Origin: Defluviitaleaceae bacterium
GTDB taxonomy: Bacteria; Bacillota; Clostridia; Lachnospirales; WRAX01
DNA: 64,000 bases
Assembly: GCA_009779935.1 (NCBI GenBank)
Contig: WRAX01000002.1
Location: 52,428 to 116,427, forward strand
Reading direction: 5' to 3'
Below the pieces are notes generated by a model. The model made no database searches, had not been told where the DNA came from, and saw only the letters and a program-made list of their open reading frames with translations. This document shows positions 9,991 to 19,409 of this stretch, in pieces (position 1 is the first letter of the stretch; every line of letters starts with the position of its first letter). A program made the position numbers and the translations under genes.

Positions 9991-10200
9991 ATGAAGCCAA
10001 CACAAAAATATGTTCCGCTTACAAAACAATCCAAACGCAAACAAAGGGAGTTTTATGCAAAACAGCGGCAAGATTGGGGCAGCATAAACCCTGCAACCAA
10101 GCAAGCACCAAATGGCAAGGCATATAACCGAAAAAAATCCAAACACCGCCACTCGTCAGATTTTGAGCCGTGTTTGGATTTTTATTTACTTAAATTTTAG
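9991..10200 (+). CDS. Small conserved-looking hypothetical protein
   Basis: SD gggaggtgg before ATG 9991; MKPTQKYVPLTKQSKRKQREFYAKQRQDWGSINPATKQAPNGKAYNRKK. Confidence 0.6.
   Translation: MKPTQKYVPLTKQSKRKQREFYAKQRQDWGSINPATKQAPNGKAYNRKKSKHRHSSDFEPCLDFYLLKF
10133..10183. terminator. Strong hairpin/terminator overlapping the 3' end of the small ORF
   Basis: AAAAATCCAAACAC ... GTGTTTGGATTTTT perfect 14 bp inverted repeat ending in a T-tract. Confidence 0.75.
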
Positions 10201-10322
10201 GGTTCCTCCTCATTGCCTTTTTGGTATTATCTGACTGCATTTGGTTTTGAAAATACTTTGCACCCGTTATATTAATAATCACAAGGCTTTCTGGGTCAAA
10301 TACCGCCCTTCTCTATATTATA

Positions 10323-10480
10323 CTCAAACAACCCCAAAACAGTATCACTAAACTTGTCTTTTTATCCGATTTACTGCGTCCCAAGAACCCGCACATACCT
10401 CTGGGTATGCACGGGAACCTCGCTCCTTGCAATCGAATAAAAATCCTGCGTTTTCTGATACTGTTTTGGGGTTGTTTGAG
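10323..10480. repeat. Nested palindromic element with 25 bp perfect terminal inverted repeats (MITE-like or structured RNA)
   Basis: CTCAAACAACCCCAAAACAGTATCA (10323-10347) / TGATACTGTTTTGGGGTTGTTTGAG (10456-10480); inner TTTTTATCCGATT/AATCGAATAAAAA; apical CCCGcaCATACCtctgGGTATGcaCGGG. Confidence 0.85.
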
Positions 10481-10572
10481 CATAACAACCAATGCGTGAG
10501 TATTGAGACAAGTGCATCCCCGAGCATGATTAGGGTTACAGCACCTTAGCGATAGTTGCTTGGCCGTTACCG

Positions 10573-12024
10573 TTATGAGCGACCCTCCATTTTAGCTTTA
10601 CGGGCGGCGGCTTTGGCCTCCCGCACCGCCTTCATGCCCCGCCATTTGCCGCTGTTGAAACGATGTTTAACTACAATAGAGCGCACGGTTTGATCCAGGA
10701 AAAAGGCAAACCAGCCGCCGGCAACGCCCATGTTAAATACGAACACGAACAGGGCGGTAAGCAACAGGCGGGTGCCCCAAATACCCACAATGGACGCATA
10801 AAGGGGGTACATGGTATCACCGCTGCCCCGCAATGCCCCTGCCGTGGACATATTGCTGGACTGTACAAATTGAGTCAGCGCCATAAAGTAAAACACAGGT
10901 ATGCCGTATTGGATGACGACGGGATTATCCGTATAAATACCCAAAATCGGGCGGGAAAATACGATGAAGGAGATGGTGACAACGGATGTTACCAGCCTTG
11001 CCGTGCGTGCGGAAAATATTGCCATGCGATGGGCTTCGTCATAATCATCCCGCCCAACGGCTTGCCCAACAAGGGCAGTGGTGGATACGCCAAAGGCAAA
11101 ACTGACGGCAAAGGCCAGCATATTAATGTTTATGGCAATGGTGTGTGCGGCAAAGGCGTAATAGCCCAGCGATGCCAACATGGCAGTGTATACCATAAGC
11201 CCCGTTTGTATTGCAAACTGTTCCCCTGCCGACGGCAGGCCTATGGAGAAAATATTACGCACCGTGCGGAAATTGGGCTTCCAGCTGGACAGTAATTTTA
11301 GGCGTATTGGGGATTTTTTCCAAAACAGCAGCAGGGACATTGCCGCCAAAAAGGTTACACCACGGGCGATGGATGCAGAAATTGCCGCACCCTGCACCCC
11401 AAGGGCGGGAAAGCCCAAATTGCCGTGGATAAGCATAAAATTAAGAAGCAGATGCAGGGCATTGCCTGCCAAATTGTAAAACATGGAAATTTTTGTTTGC
11501 CCAGCCCCGCGGAATGCTGCCGTAATACCCATGGAAACAGCATGAAAGGCAAGGCTTAATGTTATAATTTGGAAAAAGTTTGTGGAATAGGCTATTACCT
11601 GCGCATCATCAATCATCAACGGGAAAAAGTGGCGTGCACCAAAAAAGCCCACGGATGAAACAATAATACCAAGGCCAAAATTAAATATAATAGCTTGGCG
11701 GGTAATTGCCGCCGCCTTTTTATGGTCGCCTTTGCCCACATTCCAAGAAACAAGGGCGGTTGTACCCACGTTTACAGCATTAAAAATTGCGATAAGCAGA
11801 AAAAATGGCTGCTGGGTAAGCCCGACGGATGCAACAGCCTGCTCGCCTAAATTGCTTACCATTATCATATCCACAACGCCTTTTAGGGAAATCAAAAACA
11901 GCTCGAAAAAAGCGGGCAGGGTAATTTTGCGGATTTTACCGTAGGTTTCCCGACCCTCTTTTGTGCGAAAGCTGTCAAAAAAGCTTATCATGCTATTTTT
12001 TATGTAAAGGAATGGGTTGCGCAT
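10573..12024 (-). CDS. MATE family efflux transporter
   Basis: 12-TM-type protein; ALPAFFELFLISLKGVVDMIMVSNLGEQAVASVGL and GAGQTKISMFYNLAGNALHLLLNF. Confidence 0.92.
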   Translation of the reverse strand: MRNPFLYIKNSMISFFDSFRTKEGRETYGKIRKITLPAFFELFLISLKGVVDMIMVSNLGEQAVASVGLTQQPFFLLIAIFNAVNVGTTALVSWNVGKGDHKKAAAITRQAIIFNFGLGIIVSSVGFFGARHFFPLMIDDAQVIAYSTNFFQIITLSLAFHAVSMGITAAFRGAGQTKISMFYNLAGNALHLLLNFMLIHGNLGFPALGVQGAAISASIARGVTFLAAMSLLLFWKKSPIRLKLLSSWKPNFRTVRNIFSIGLPSAGEQFAIQTGLMVYTAMLASLGYYAFAAHTIAININMLAFAVSFAFGVSTTALVGQAVGRDDYDEAHRMAIFSARTARLVTSVVTISFIVFSRPILGIYTDNPVVIQYGIPVFYFMALTQFVQSSNMSTAGALRGSGDTMYPLYASIVGIWGTRLLLTALFVFVFNMGVAGGWFAFFLDQTVRSIVVKHRFNSGKWRGMKAVREAKAAARKAKMEGRS

Positions 12025-12076
12025 AATTCTATTTTATGCTATTCTAATAAAAAAAGCAAGTGTTAAAGGAGAATTT

Positions 12077-13081
12077 ATGAATAAACATGTGACCACTCCC
12101 ATGTGGCCCAATATATTTATGCTTTCCATCCTTATTTTTTCCATAATTGTTATGGCGGTTATTTTGCCCGTTGTTAGCTTTATGTTTTTCTTTACAACGG
12201 GGGAGGAGATGCGGATGCCCGCATGGGCGGGGCTTGTGCTGTCCCAGGCAGGCATAATTGGCATACCTTGTGCTGTTTATCTGCTTATCCACCGCAAAAA
12301 CATTAGGGAAATTTTGCCAATGCGCAAGCTTGGCTGGCAAAATTGGTTGATGGTTATTGCCATGTCCATTGCGATTTACCCTGTGGTGCAACTGTTAAAT
12401 GTGGCAACGGGTATGATTTTTGGCACACCCATACAAGATACTATGGACGAGATTATGGGCACGGGCGGTATTTGGCTTATGCTTGCCCTTGTACCCATCC
12501 TTCCATCTATTTTTGAAGAGGTGGCTTTGCGTGGCATTGTTTTTGCGGGCTACCGCAAGGTTAAAATTTTTGCAGCCGCCATGGTAAATGGGCTGTTTTT
12601 TGGCATTCTGCATCAAAACTTTAACCAGTTTTCTTATGCTTTTTTGCTGGGTGTGTTTATGTGCTATTTTGCTTATTACACTAAGTCCATTTGGGCACCG
12701 GTTATTTCCCATGTGGTGATTAACACTATAGGCTCCATACTAATGTTTGTAGTGTTTAACACAGATTGGTATGCTTTGGAAGCCGTGTACGACCCTTATG
12801 CAACGGCACCGCCTGATATGGTTGTGCATATTATAACATTTCTAATTTTGGGCTTTATCGCTGTTGCATCGGCCGGGATTTTTATTGCGATTTATATAAA
12901 ATTCCGCAACCACAACCTGCGCAGGAATGAGGCAGAAGGCATAATTACCGACGAGCATGCTGCTGCCGTTAGTGCGGGCGAACCCATACCAAAAGTGTTT
13001 AATGTAAGTTTTTTGCTGGTATGTGTCACGGGTTTTACAGTGATGATTGGTATGCAAATTTTGATGGCGGTGATGCTTTGA
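12077..13081 (+). CDS. CPBP family intramembrane metalloprotease
   Basis: FEEVALRGIVFAGYR (EExxxR) and GILHQNFNQFSYAF motifs; SD aaaggag before ATG 12077. Confidence 0.88.
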   Translation: MNKHVTTPMWPNIFMLSILIFSIIVMAVILPVVSFMFFFTTGEEMRMPAWAGLVLSQAGIIGIPCAVYLLIHRKNIREILPMRKLGWQNWLMVIAMSIAIYPVVQLLNVATGMIFGTPIQDTMDEIMGTGGIWLMLALVPILPSIFEEVALRGIVFAGYRKVKIFAAAMVNGLFFGILHQNFNQFSYAFLLGVFMCYFAYYTKSIWAPVISHVVINTIGSILMFVVFNTDWYALEAVYDPYATAPPDMVVHIITFLILGFIAVASAGIFIAIYIKFRNHNLRRNEAEGIITDEHAAAVSAGEPIPKVFNVSFLLVCVTGFTVMIGMQILMAVML

Positions 13082-14514
13082 TGAAGTTTGTGGTAAGTGA
13101 CAATATTTCCCATAACGATGTGCAGGTGATGGCGCAGGTGTTTTTCCATCACATAGGCTTTGATTTGGTGGAGAAAGTGCCGGCGGAGGGGCTTTGTCTT
13201 GCGGTGGAAAAGGTCCCTGACGGGGCTGTTTTTGCCGGGTTTTTTCAAAATGGGGCAATGATAAACCATGCCCAAACCCCGCCGAAAGGGGAGGGGGATA
13301 ATGATGCAAAGCCTGTTGCATTGGCAATTTATCGGGTTTTATCCGCATTTACGGGTTATGTGCCGCCCTGGGGGCTGTTAACTGGTATACGCCCCGCAAA
13401 GCTGATAACGGCAGGCTTGGCCGCAGGTTTGACTAAGGAGCAAGCGGCGGTGGATATGACCGAGAGATATTTAGTGGACCCGGCAAAAGCCGCCCTTTGC
13501 GCTGATGTGGCGCAGGCGCAGGGCAAAATAATGGCAACAAGCCCGAAAAATGCCATAAGCATCTATATCGGCATACCCTTTTGCCCAACAATTTGCCATT
13601 ATTGTAGCTTTTCAGCTTATCCGCTTGCCAAATTCCAAAACCGCATGGATGGCTATATGGCGGCACTTATCAAGGAAATTAACTACCTTGGGCATATTAG
13701 CCAAGGAAAATTTGTGGAAAATATTTACATAGGCGGCGGTACGCCTACGTCCCTAAATGACAGGGATTTTGAATTGTTATTAACGGCAATTGCCCGCAAT
13801 TTTAACGTAACAAAAGCCCTTGAATATACAGTGGAAGCCGGCCGCCCCGACACAATTACCCAAAATAAACTTGCCCTGATGAAAACCCATGGCGTTGCAC
13901 GCATTTCCATAAACCCCCAAACGCTAAAACAGACCACACTAAATAAAATAGGAAGAGGGCACAGTGTGGAAGATTTTTTTGAAAAGTATGCCATGGCACA
14001 ACAAATGGGCTTTGACCACATTAATATCGACCTTATTTTAGGGCTGGATGGGGAAACCCCGCAAGATGTGGCACAAACCCTGGAAGGCATAACCGCCCTT
14101 GCCCCAAATTCTGTTACTGTACACACATTGGCAATAAAACGGGCATCCAAATTACATGAAGATTTGCAAAGCCTTCCCAAAGCCGATTATGCAGATTTGG
14201 AACAGATGCTGACAATAACTGCACAAGCCATGAAAAACGCCGGGCTTGCCCCCTATTACCTTTATCGACAAAAAAAATCCCCGGGAAATTTTGAAAATGT
14301 GGGGTATAGCAAAGCGGGATACGAAGGGCGTTATAACATACATATGATGGAGGAGCAACGCTCGGTTTATGCGGCGGGTTGCGGCTCCATCACCAAATTG
14401 GTGGATAATGCAAGCGGCAGGATTGACCGCATTGTAAACCTGCGTGGCTTAGATGAATACATAGCACGTATTGATGAGATGACCCGGCGAAAGGTGGTGG
14501 CGATAGGTGAATAG
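13081..14514 (+). CDS. hemZ: Coproporphyrinogen III dehydrogenase-like radical SAM protein (HemZ-like)
   Basis: IGIPFCPTICHYCSFSAYPL radical SAM CxxxCxxC; YIGGGTPTSL; N-terminal extension typical of HemZ. Confidence 0.85.
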   Translation: MKFVVSDNISHNDVQVMAQVFFHHIGFDLVEKVPAEGLCLAVEKVPDGAVFAGFFQNGAMINHAQTPPKGEGDNDAKPVALAIYRVLSAFTGYVPPWGLLTGIRPAKLITAGLAAGLTKEQAAVDMTERYLVDPAKAALCADVAQAQGKIMATSPKNAISIYIGIPFCPTICHYCSFSAYPLAKFQNRMDGYMAALIKEINYLGHISQGKFVENIYIGGGTPTSLNDRDFELLLTAIARNFNVTKALEYTVEAGRPDTITQNKLALMKTHGVARISINPQTLKQTTLNKIGRGHSVEDFFEKYAMAQQMGFDHINIDLILGLDGETPQDVAQTLEGITALAPNSVTVHTLAIKRASKLHEDLQSLPKADYADLEQMLTITAQAMKNAGLAPYYLYRQKKSPGNFENVGYSKAGYEGRYNIHMMEEQRSVYAAGCGSITKLVDNASGRIDRIVNLRGLDEYIARIDEMTRRKVVAIGE

Positions 14515-15019
14515 TGGATTTTCCACTTGCTTTTCGGGGCATCGCTTTGCCCCTTTTGATTGGACAAGTTCTTACGACGGGCATGTGTTTCAAATAATGC
14601 TGGCAAAAGCCGTAGAAGATGCCGTAAACGATGGTTGCAACTGCTTCTACAATGGCATGGCAATGGGTTTTGATATTATTGCCGCCGAGGTGGTAATTGC
14701 CCAAAAAGCCTATCATAACGCCAATGCGGCTTTGGTTAGCGTTATCCCCTTCCGTGGGCAGGAAGCTAAGTGGACAAAGGCGTGGAAAGCCCGCCATGAT
14801 GCAGTTTTGCAAGCTGCGGATGAGGTGATAATACTAAACGAAAGCTATGTAACCGGTTGCTACCACGAAAGAAACCGATACTTAGTGGACAATAGCCAAC
14901 GGCTTATTGCTTTTTACAGCGGAAAAGCAGGCGGCACACAGCATACCTATGATTATGCAGAGGAAAAGGGGCTTAACATCATCAATCTTTGGGGGGAGGT
15001 GGCAGGCATTGGAAAATAA
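14507..15019 (+). CDS. SLOG-domain (DUF1273/YpsA-like) protein
   Basis: CFSGHRFAPF, FYNGMAMGFDIIAAE, LNESYVTGCYHERNRYLVDNSQRLIAFY. Confidence 0.85.
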   Translation: MNSGFSTCFSGHRFAPFDWTSSYDGHVFQIMLAKAVEDAVNDGCNCFYNGMAMGFDIIAAEVVIAQKAYHNANAALVSVIPFRGQEAKWTKAWKARHDAVLQAADEVIILNESYVTGCYHERNRYLVDNSQRLIAFYSGKAGGTQHTYDYAEEKGLNIINLWGEVAGIGK

Positions 15020-15689
15020 ACGAATAGACTATAAAAAATATAAGTTAAACGTTAAAAAGAAATCCAAAGTGGGCAGCAAAGAGGATTTGGTAAAAATGGC
15101 AGCCCCCAAGGCGGCGCAAGTGTTGTATAATATTGTTACCATTGGCCCACGGCTTATTTTGCGCTCGGCCTTTCAGTTGTTGCGTGCCAATATTATCACC
15201 CGCATCCTGTCCGCTATTGTGCTGGTATCCATTGATACATATCTGTTTGTACGCAAGCGCATCTCCCTTAAACAATATCTGATAAATGTGGCATTGGCTG
15301 CACTTTTGCTTGTGGGGGGCACTGCCGGCTGGTATGCCGGGCAAAATGTGGGCTACATCCTGTTTCAAAACGCTGTAATTGGTATAATTGCAGGGGTTAT
15401 TGGCGCAGGTGTTTTGGGCTTTGGTTTTGGTGCGGTTTTTGAAAAAATCATCGGCAAATTTGTAAAGGATGACACAGCGGATATGCTGGAAATTTGTAAT
15501 GGCGTGTTTTGCAACCTTGCCGAAAAATATGACCTTACTGAGGAGCAGGCGGAAAAAGTTGTAGAAGCCCTTCAATTGGACCCGCCTACCATACGTAAAA
15601 TGTATGCCAGCCCGGACAAAACCACCTTCGCCTGTGAGCTTATTGAGCCCTGTTTGAAAGAAATAATTTCGCCGCCCTGTCACAAATAG
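15009..15689 (+). CDS. Hypothetical membrane protein
   Basis: TTG start at 15009 overlapping the upstream gene; several hydrophobic glycine-rich segments; soluble C-terminal helical region. Confidence 0.6.
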   Translation: MENKRIDYKKYKLNVKKKSKVGSKEDLVKMAAPKAAQVLYNIVTIGPRLILRSAFQLLRANIITRILSAIVLVSIDTYLFVRKRISLKQYLINVALAALLLVGGTAGWYAGQNVGYILFQNAVIGIIAGVIGAGVLGFGFGAVFEKIIGKFVKDDTADMLEICNGVFCNLAEKYDLTEEQAEKVVEALQLDPPTIRKMYASPDKTTFACELIEPCLKEIISPPCHK

Positions 15690-15741
15690 GGCGGCTTGCT
15701 CGTTATATAGGTATAATAACCGAAAGGGGGACGAAAAAGAA

Positions 15742-16269
15742 ATGGATATTTCAGCAAACGCAGATATGGCTGCCAAGATGGATTTAGAGCAGATGGTTGA
15801 TAGCCACGGCGGAGCCATTCTGCGATATTGCCACCTGCTGCTAAGGGATTACCACGAAGCGCAGGATGTGGTGCAAACCACATTTATTAAGGTTTTTTAT
15901 CATACCAAATACACGACCGACAACCTTTCCCCACTATTGCACAAAATCGCTTACAATCAGTGTATTGATGTACTTCGCAAACGCAAGCGGCTTTTTAGCT
16001 TTTTGGAAAAGGAAAAGCGGGAATTGCACCAGCATTATGAAATGGATGATGGCATTAGTGAGGAACTTAACAATGCCCTTGGTGCCTTAAAGCCTGACGA
16101 CAGAGCATTGATAATAAGCCGGGTGGTAGGCGGCTTTGATTATGAGGAGTTAAGCCGAATTTACGGCCTACCCAGCACAACGCTACGTACAAGATACAGG
16201 CGTGCGAAAAAGAAATTAGCAGACGCATTACGTGAACAAGGATTTGGAGGTGGGGATGATGAGCGATAA
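15742..16269 (+). CDS. RNA polymerase sigma factor, sigma-70/ECF family
   Basis: RYCHLLLRDYHEAQDVVQTTFIKVF (region 2) and LGALKPDDRALIISRVVGGFDYEELSRIYGLPSTTLRTRYRRAKKKL (region 4). Confidence 0.93.
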   Translation: MDISANADMAAKMDLEQMVDSHGGAILRYCHLLLRDYHEAQDVVQTTFIKVFYHTKYTTDNLSPLLHKIAYNQCIDVLRKRKRLFSFLEKEKRELHQHYEMDDGISEELNNALGALKPDDRALIISRVVGGFDYEELSRIYGLPSTTLRTRYRRAKKKLADALREQGFGGGDDER

Positions 16270-18307
16270 ACAAAACGTTTTAGACCAAAACACCTTAGAC
16301 CAAGACGAAAAGCTGATTCAGAACGCCCTTGGCGGTGTAATGACCCCGCAATTTGACATTTTGAAAGGGATTGAGGAAAAGATGAAACCAAAAAAATCAA
16401 TTAAAAAAGGGCTTGCGGTTGCTTTTGCGGCAACGCTGGCACTGGGCACAACGGCATTTGCAGCCCAGCAAATGGGGGCTTTTGACCGCTTGCGTGGCAT
16501 TGTGGGATATCAACACGCAAACACCCTAACCCCGCTGGAAATTGTTGCGCAACAGGATGATATGCTGTATGACGGCATAAGGGTGGAGCTTGTCGCCATT
16601 AACATGTCTGACCGCATTGGCGGCGGGCTTGATGTGTATTTTACCCTGGAAGACACAAGGGGCAACCGCCTTGACGGGGATTTTAGTGTGGATACCGCAA
16701 TTACACCTGTCGAGCATGGGCGCGGCACTTATGCAGGTACACAAATCGTTAATCGTGATGGAAACGGGGTTGTAACCATGCGCACCAGCCGCCACCTTCC
16801 CATACCCGCAGAAGGGATGGAGCTAACCTTCTTCCTTAACGAAATCACCTTCGAGGTGCAGGAAGAACAGTTTGTGCCAATGCCCATAAAACTGGCGGAT
16901 TTCTTAGTGGAAGCCGACCGCATGATTTACCAAGAAGCCGAGCCCAACCCATGGGGAACAAGCCTGCAATTTGGAAATATAACAGATGTGAGCGACTTTG
17001 TAACACTTAACGAAAAATATACAAATCGTATTATTAATGAAGGTGTGCCTGTGCTTGCCCTTGGCAACCTTAACCACCCACTTGCCCCCCATTTTAACTT
17101 TGCCGATGCAAGGGCGCAAATATCCAGTGTTGGGCTGGTGGATGGCAATTTACATGTGCAAATTGCGCACCCCACACGCCGTTCGTTGGAAGAGGCGGGA
17201 TGGGAAGGCTTCTCACACGTTTCCCTGTTTAGAGGGACTGCGGAAGAGTTAAGCCACCTGCGTAATGCAAGGCAAGCCCAAATTGATGCAGGCTACCAGC
17301 CATGGGAAATTGACAGCCAAGAACTTTGGGAGCGCACACAAAATGCTGATGTAAATATCGCTTTTTATTCGGATGGACTGGGTAATGCCTTCAAATTAAA
17401 CACTTGGGGGGTGGATGAAAACCAACACACATATTATCGCCATGACCCCCGTGCATACACTGGTTTTAGGGTGGATGAACACATTTTCCGCCTCGACCTA
17501 AACAATATTGATGATTATATTTTAATTGCACGGACATTTAGCTACCAAACCTTGCCCGTGGGCTGGAATGTCACATTCCACGCCGAGCCGCCGGCTATCC
17601 AAATGGCGGATGGGGCAATGGCCATGGAAGAAGCGGCACTGCTTGGCATCCAATATATTTACGATGTATTTGGCGAAAATGTTGACGATATGTATTTGGT
17701 AATGCAATATATGGATTGCTGGTTAGTGGAAGGCAGAGGCATTTGGATGGGCAGTGCTGCACTTGGGGCGGATGCGCCAGCCAGCCAAAATGTGGTAATG
17801 CTTTCCCCTGGTGATAGCTGGCAGTGGGGTGTTGCGCCCTTCTTCTTCAAAATCGATGCCGCCACAGGTGAAAGGTTGGAAATTGCCTATCATCCGGTGG
17901 ATGCGCCCGCCAGCTTTGTCGCCCATGATACACAACCCCTATGGGAATCCCCCCAAGGGCAAGCCATATTAGCCATGAGCAATGAAGAATTGGCAGAATT
18001 TGTAGGTCTTACACAAGAACAGCTGGATACCTACAAAAAAGAAGTGGCGGAGATTGCGCAGGCGCATTTTAACAACAGCACCCTGCAAAGCGTACGGTTG
18101 GGCAGAATTATATCCACACCAAGCGGATATGAGGAGTTGCAAGGCATAAATGTGCTGGTGGACACCGATGAAAACGGCGATATTACCGCTACCCGCATAG
18201 GTTTAGTATTTACCGCCACCGACCATACAGGCAGAACAGTTACAATAAATTTGGATGAATTTCACAAGGGCTATCGTTCCATTCGTATTTGGCAGTGCAT
18301 CACATAA
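16256..18307 (+). CDS. Membrane-anchored DUF4179-like protein, candidate anti-sigma/regulatory partner with large extracytoplasmic domain
   Basis: Short N-terminal cytoplasmic region, single TM (GLAVAFAATLALGTTAFA), overlapping start with the ECF sigma gene. Confidence 0.7.
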   Translation: MMSDKQNVLDQNTLDQDEKLIQNALGGVMTPQFDILKGIEEKMKPKKSIKKGLAVAFAATLALGTTAFAAQQMGAFDRLRGIVGYQHANTLTPLEIVAQQDDMLYDGIRVELVAINMSDRIGGGLDVYFTLEDTRGNRLDGDFSVDTAITPVEHGRGTYAGTQIVNRDGNGVVTMRTSRHLPIPAEGMELTFFLNEITFEVQEEQFVPMPIKLADFLVEADRMIYQEAEPNPWGTSLQFGNITDVSDFVTLNEKYTNRIINEGVPVLALGNLNHPLAPHFNFADARAQISSVGLVDGNLHVQIAHPTRRSLEEAGWEGFSHVSLFRGTAEELSHLRNARQAQIDAGYQPWEIDSQELWERTQNADVNIAFYSDGLGNAFKLNTWGVDENQHTYYRHDPRAYTGFRVDEHIFRLDLNNIDDYILIARTFSYQTLPVGWNVTFHAEPPAIQMADGAMAMEEAALLGIQYIYDVFGENVDDMYLVMQYMDCWLVEGRGIWMGSAALGADAPASQNVVMLSPGDSWQWGVAPFFFKIDAATGERLEIAYHPVDAPASFVAHDTQPLWESPQGQAILAMSNEELAEFVGLTQEQLDTYKKEVAEIAQAHFNNSTLQSVRLGRIISTPSGYEELQGINVLVDTDENGDITATRIGLVFTATDHTGRTVTINLDEFHKGYRSIRIWQCIT

Positions 18308-18308
18308 C

Positions 18309-18340
18309 AAAAAGGGCGGCCATGTGTGGCCGCCCTTTTT
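18309..18340. terminator. Bidirectional intrinsic terminator
   Basis: AAAAAGGGCGGCCA tgtg TGGCCGCCCTTTTT between convergent genes. Confidence 0.92.
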
Positions 18341-18350
18341 GTTTGGTTTA

Positions 18351-19193
18351 TTATCTTCCATGATTAAATGCCTGCATAACAGCACTTTGCATCTGTTGCT
18401 CATAATTGCGGTTGCCGTTGTGGGTGCGTGATTGGTAGAAATGCAAACACATATGCCCGCCAAAATTATTGTTGTGGATGGTGGAGCCCCCATGGGGCAT
18501 GGTGTTAATGGCGGCTGCAAAGGTGCGTCCGTTCCAAGTGACCAATACGGGGCGGGAATCCCAAGACCATCTACCGACGATACTGCGCATAATTTCCGTA
18601 TCAGCGGCGGTTAGCGGCTCCACATCTGCATGGTTGCCATTGGAAAAGTTGCGTACGGTAAATGTGCGCCCGCTCCAAATATCATAAACTTGGATATGGG
18701 TGTGCATTGGTAAAATACCATTGTTGCGAATATCCCACCAGCTTACAAGTTCCACATTGCCGTTTCTTTGCACATATGCTGTTGTATGGGTGGTGGGTGC
18801 TGATGTTGCATTTTGTGGTGCTGCCTGTGCCTGTGCGGCGGTGGCAGGGATTATGTAATTTGTTGCGGCATATCCTCGCAAATCCCCTAAAATGATAGGG
18901 TTAAACAGGCTGTAAGGGTTAAAACTGGGCACTTCCACAATTGTACCTGCGGGCATTACCAAAATAATATCATGGTTAGTGGAAGGGCCGCTGCGTAAAC
19001 GCAAAGGGTCGGTTGTGCGGAATTTTTGTGGTTGTTCAAACTCCTCCGCATATTCATTTCCTATGTAAAAGTTGTAATAATCGTACTCATCCGCCAGTGC
19101 GGTTTGTGCCGTTGCTGCCATTATGGTAAGCGATGCGGCAGCGGCCGCAAAATATTTCATTTTCTTTACAAATTTTGTCTTTTGTTTTGTCAT
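18351..19193 (-). CDS. Secreted SH3-domain protein with C-terminal domain of uncharacterised cell-wall/secreted type
   Basis: Signal peptide (AAAAASLTIMAATAQTALA), SH3b-like LRLRSGPSTNHDIILVMPAGTIVEV, C-terminal NHADVEPLTAADTEIM...GRWSWDSRPVLVTWNGRTFAA. Confidence 0.75.
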   Translation of the reverse strand: MTKQKTKFVKKMKYFAAAAASLTIMAATAQTALADEYDYYNFYIGNEYAEEFEQPQKFRTTDPLRLRSGPSTNHDIILVMPAGTIVEVPSFNPYSLFNPIILGDLRGYAATNYIIPATAAQAQAAPQNATSAPTTHTTAYVQRNGNVELVSWWDIRNNGILPMHTHIQVYDIWSGRTFTVRNFSNGNHADVEPLTAADTEIMRSIVGRWSWDSRPVLVTWNGRTFAAAINTMPHGGSTIHNNNFGGHMCLHFYQSRTHNGNRNYEQQMQSAVMQAFNHGR

Positions 19194-19374
19194 AATTTCC
19201 CTCTTCCGGCAGTATTTGTCATATTTGTAAGGTAATTGTTAATATTTCGTAAAAGCTACTGGGGATATTTTAATACTTTTGTAACATCTTGTCAAGACTT
19301 TTTTTCAAATTTCTTCAAATTTTTTTTGCGGTTCCAAAGGTGATTATTTTTTACAAAAAAATTTCAAAAAAAGC

Positions 19375-19403
19375 TTGACAAAGGTTGGAAGGTGTTGTAA
19401 AAT
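19375..19403 (+). promoter_or_regulatory. Sigma-A promoter of the S10 ribosomal operon
   Basis: TTGACA (19375-19380) - N17 - TAAAAT (19398-19403). Confidence 0.85.
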
Positions 19404-19409
19404 GGATAA

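Noticed and set aside
13081-14514. Possible true HemN in heme synthesis
   Set aside because: N-terminal extension and motif spacing look HemZ-like; exact enzymatic role cannot be decided from sequence alone.
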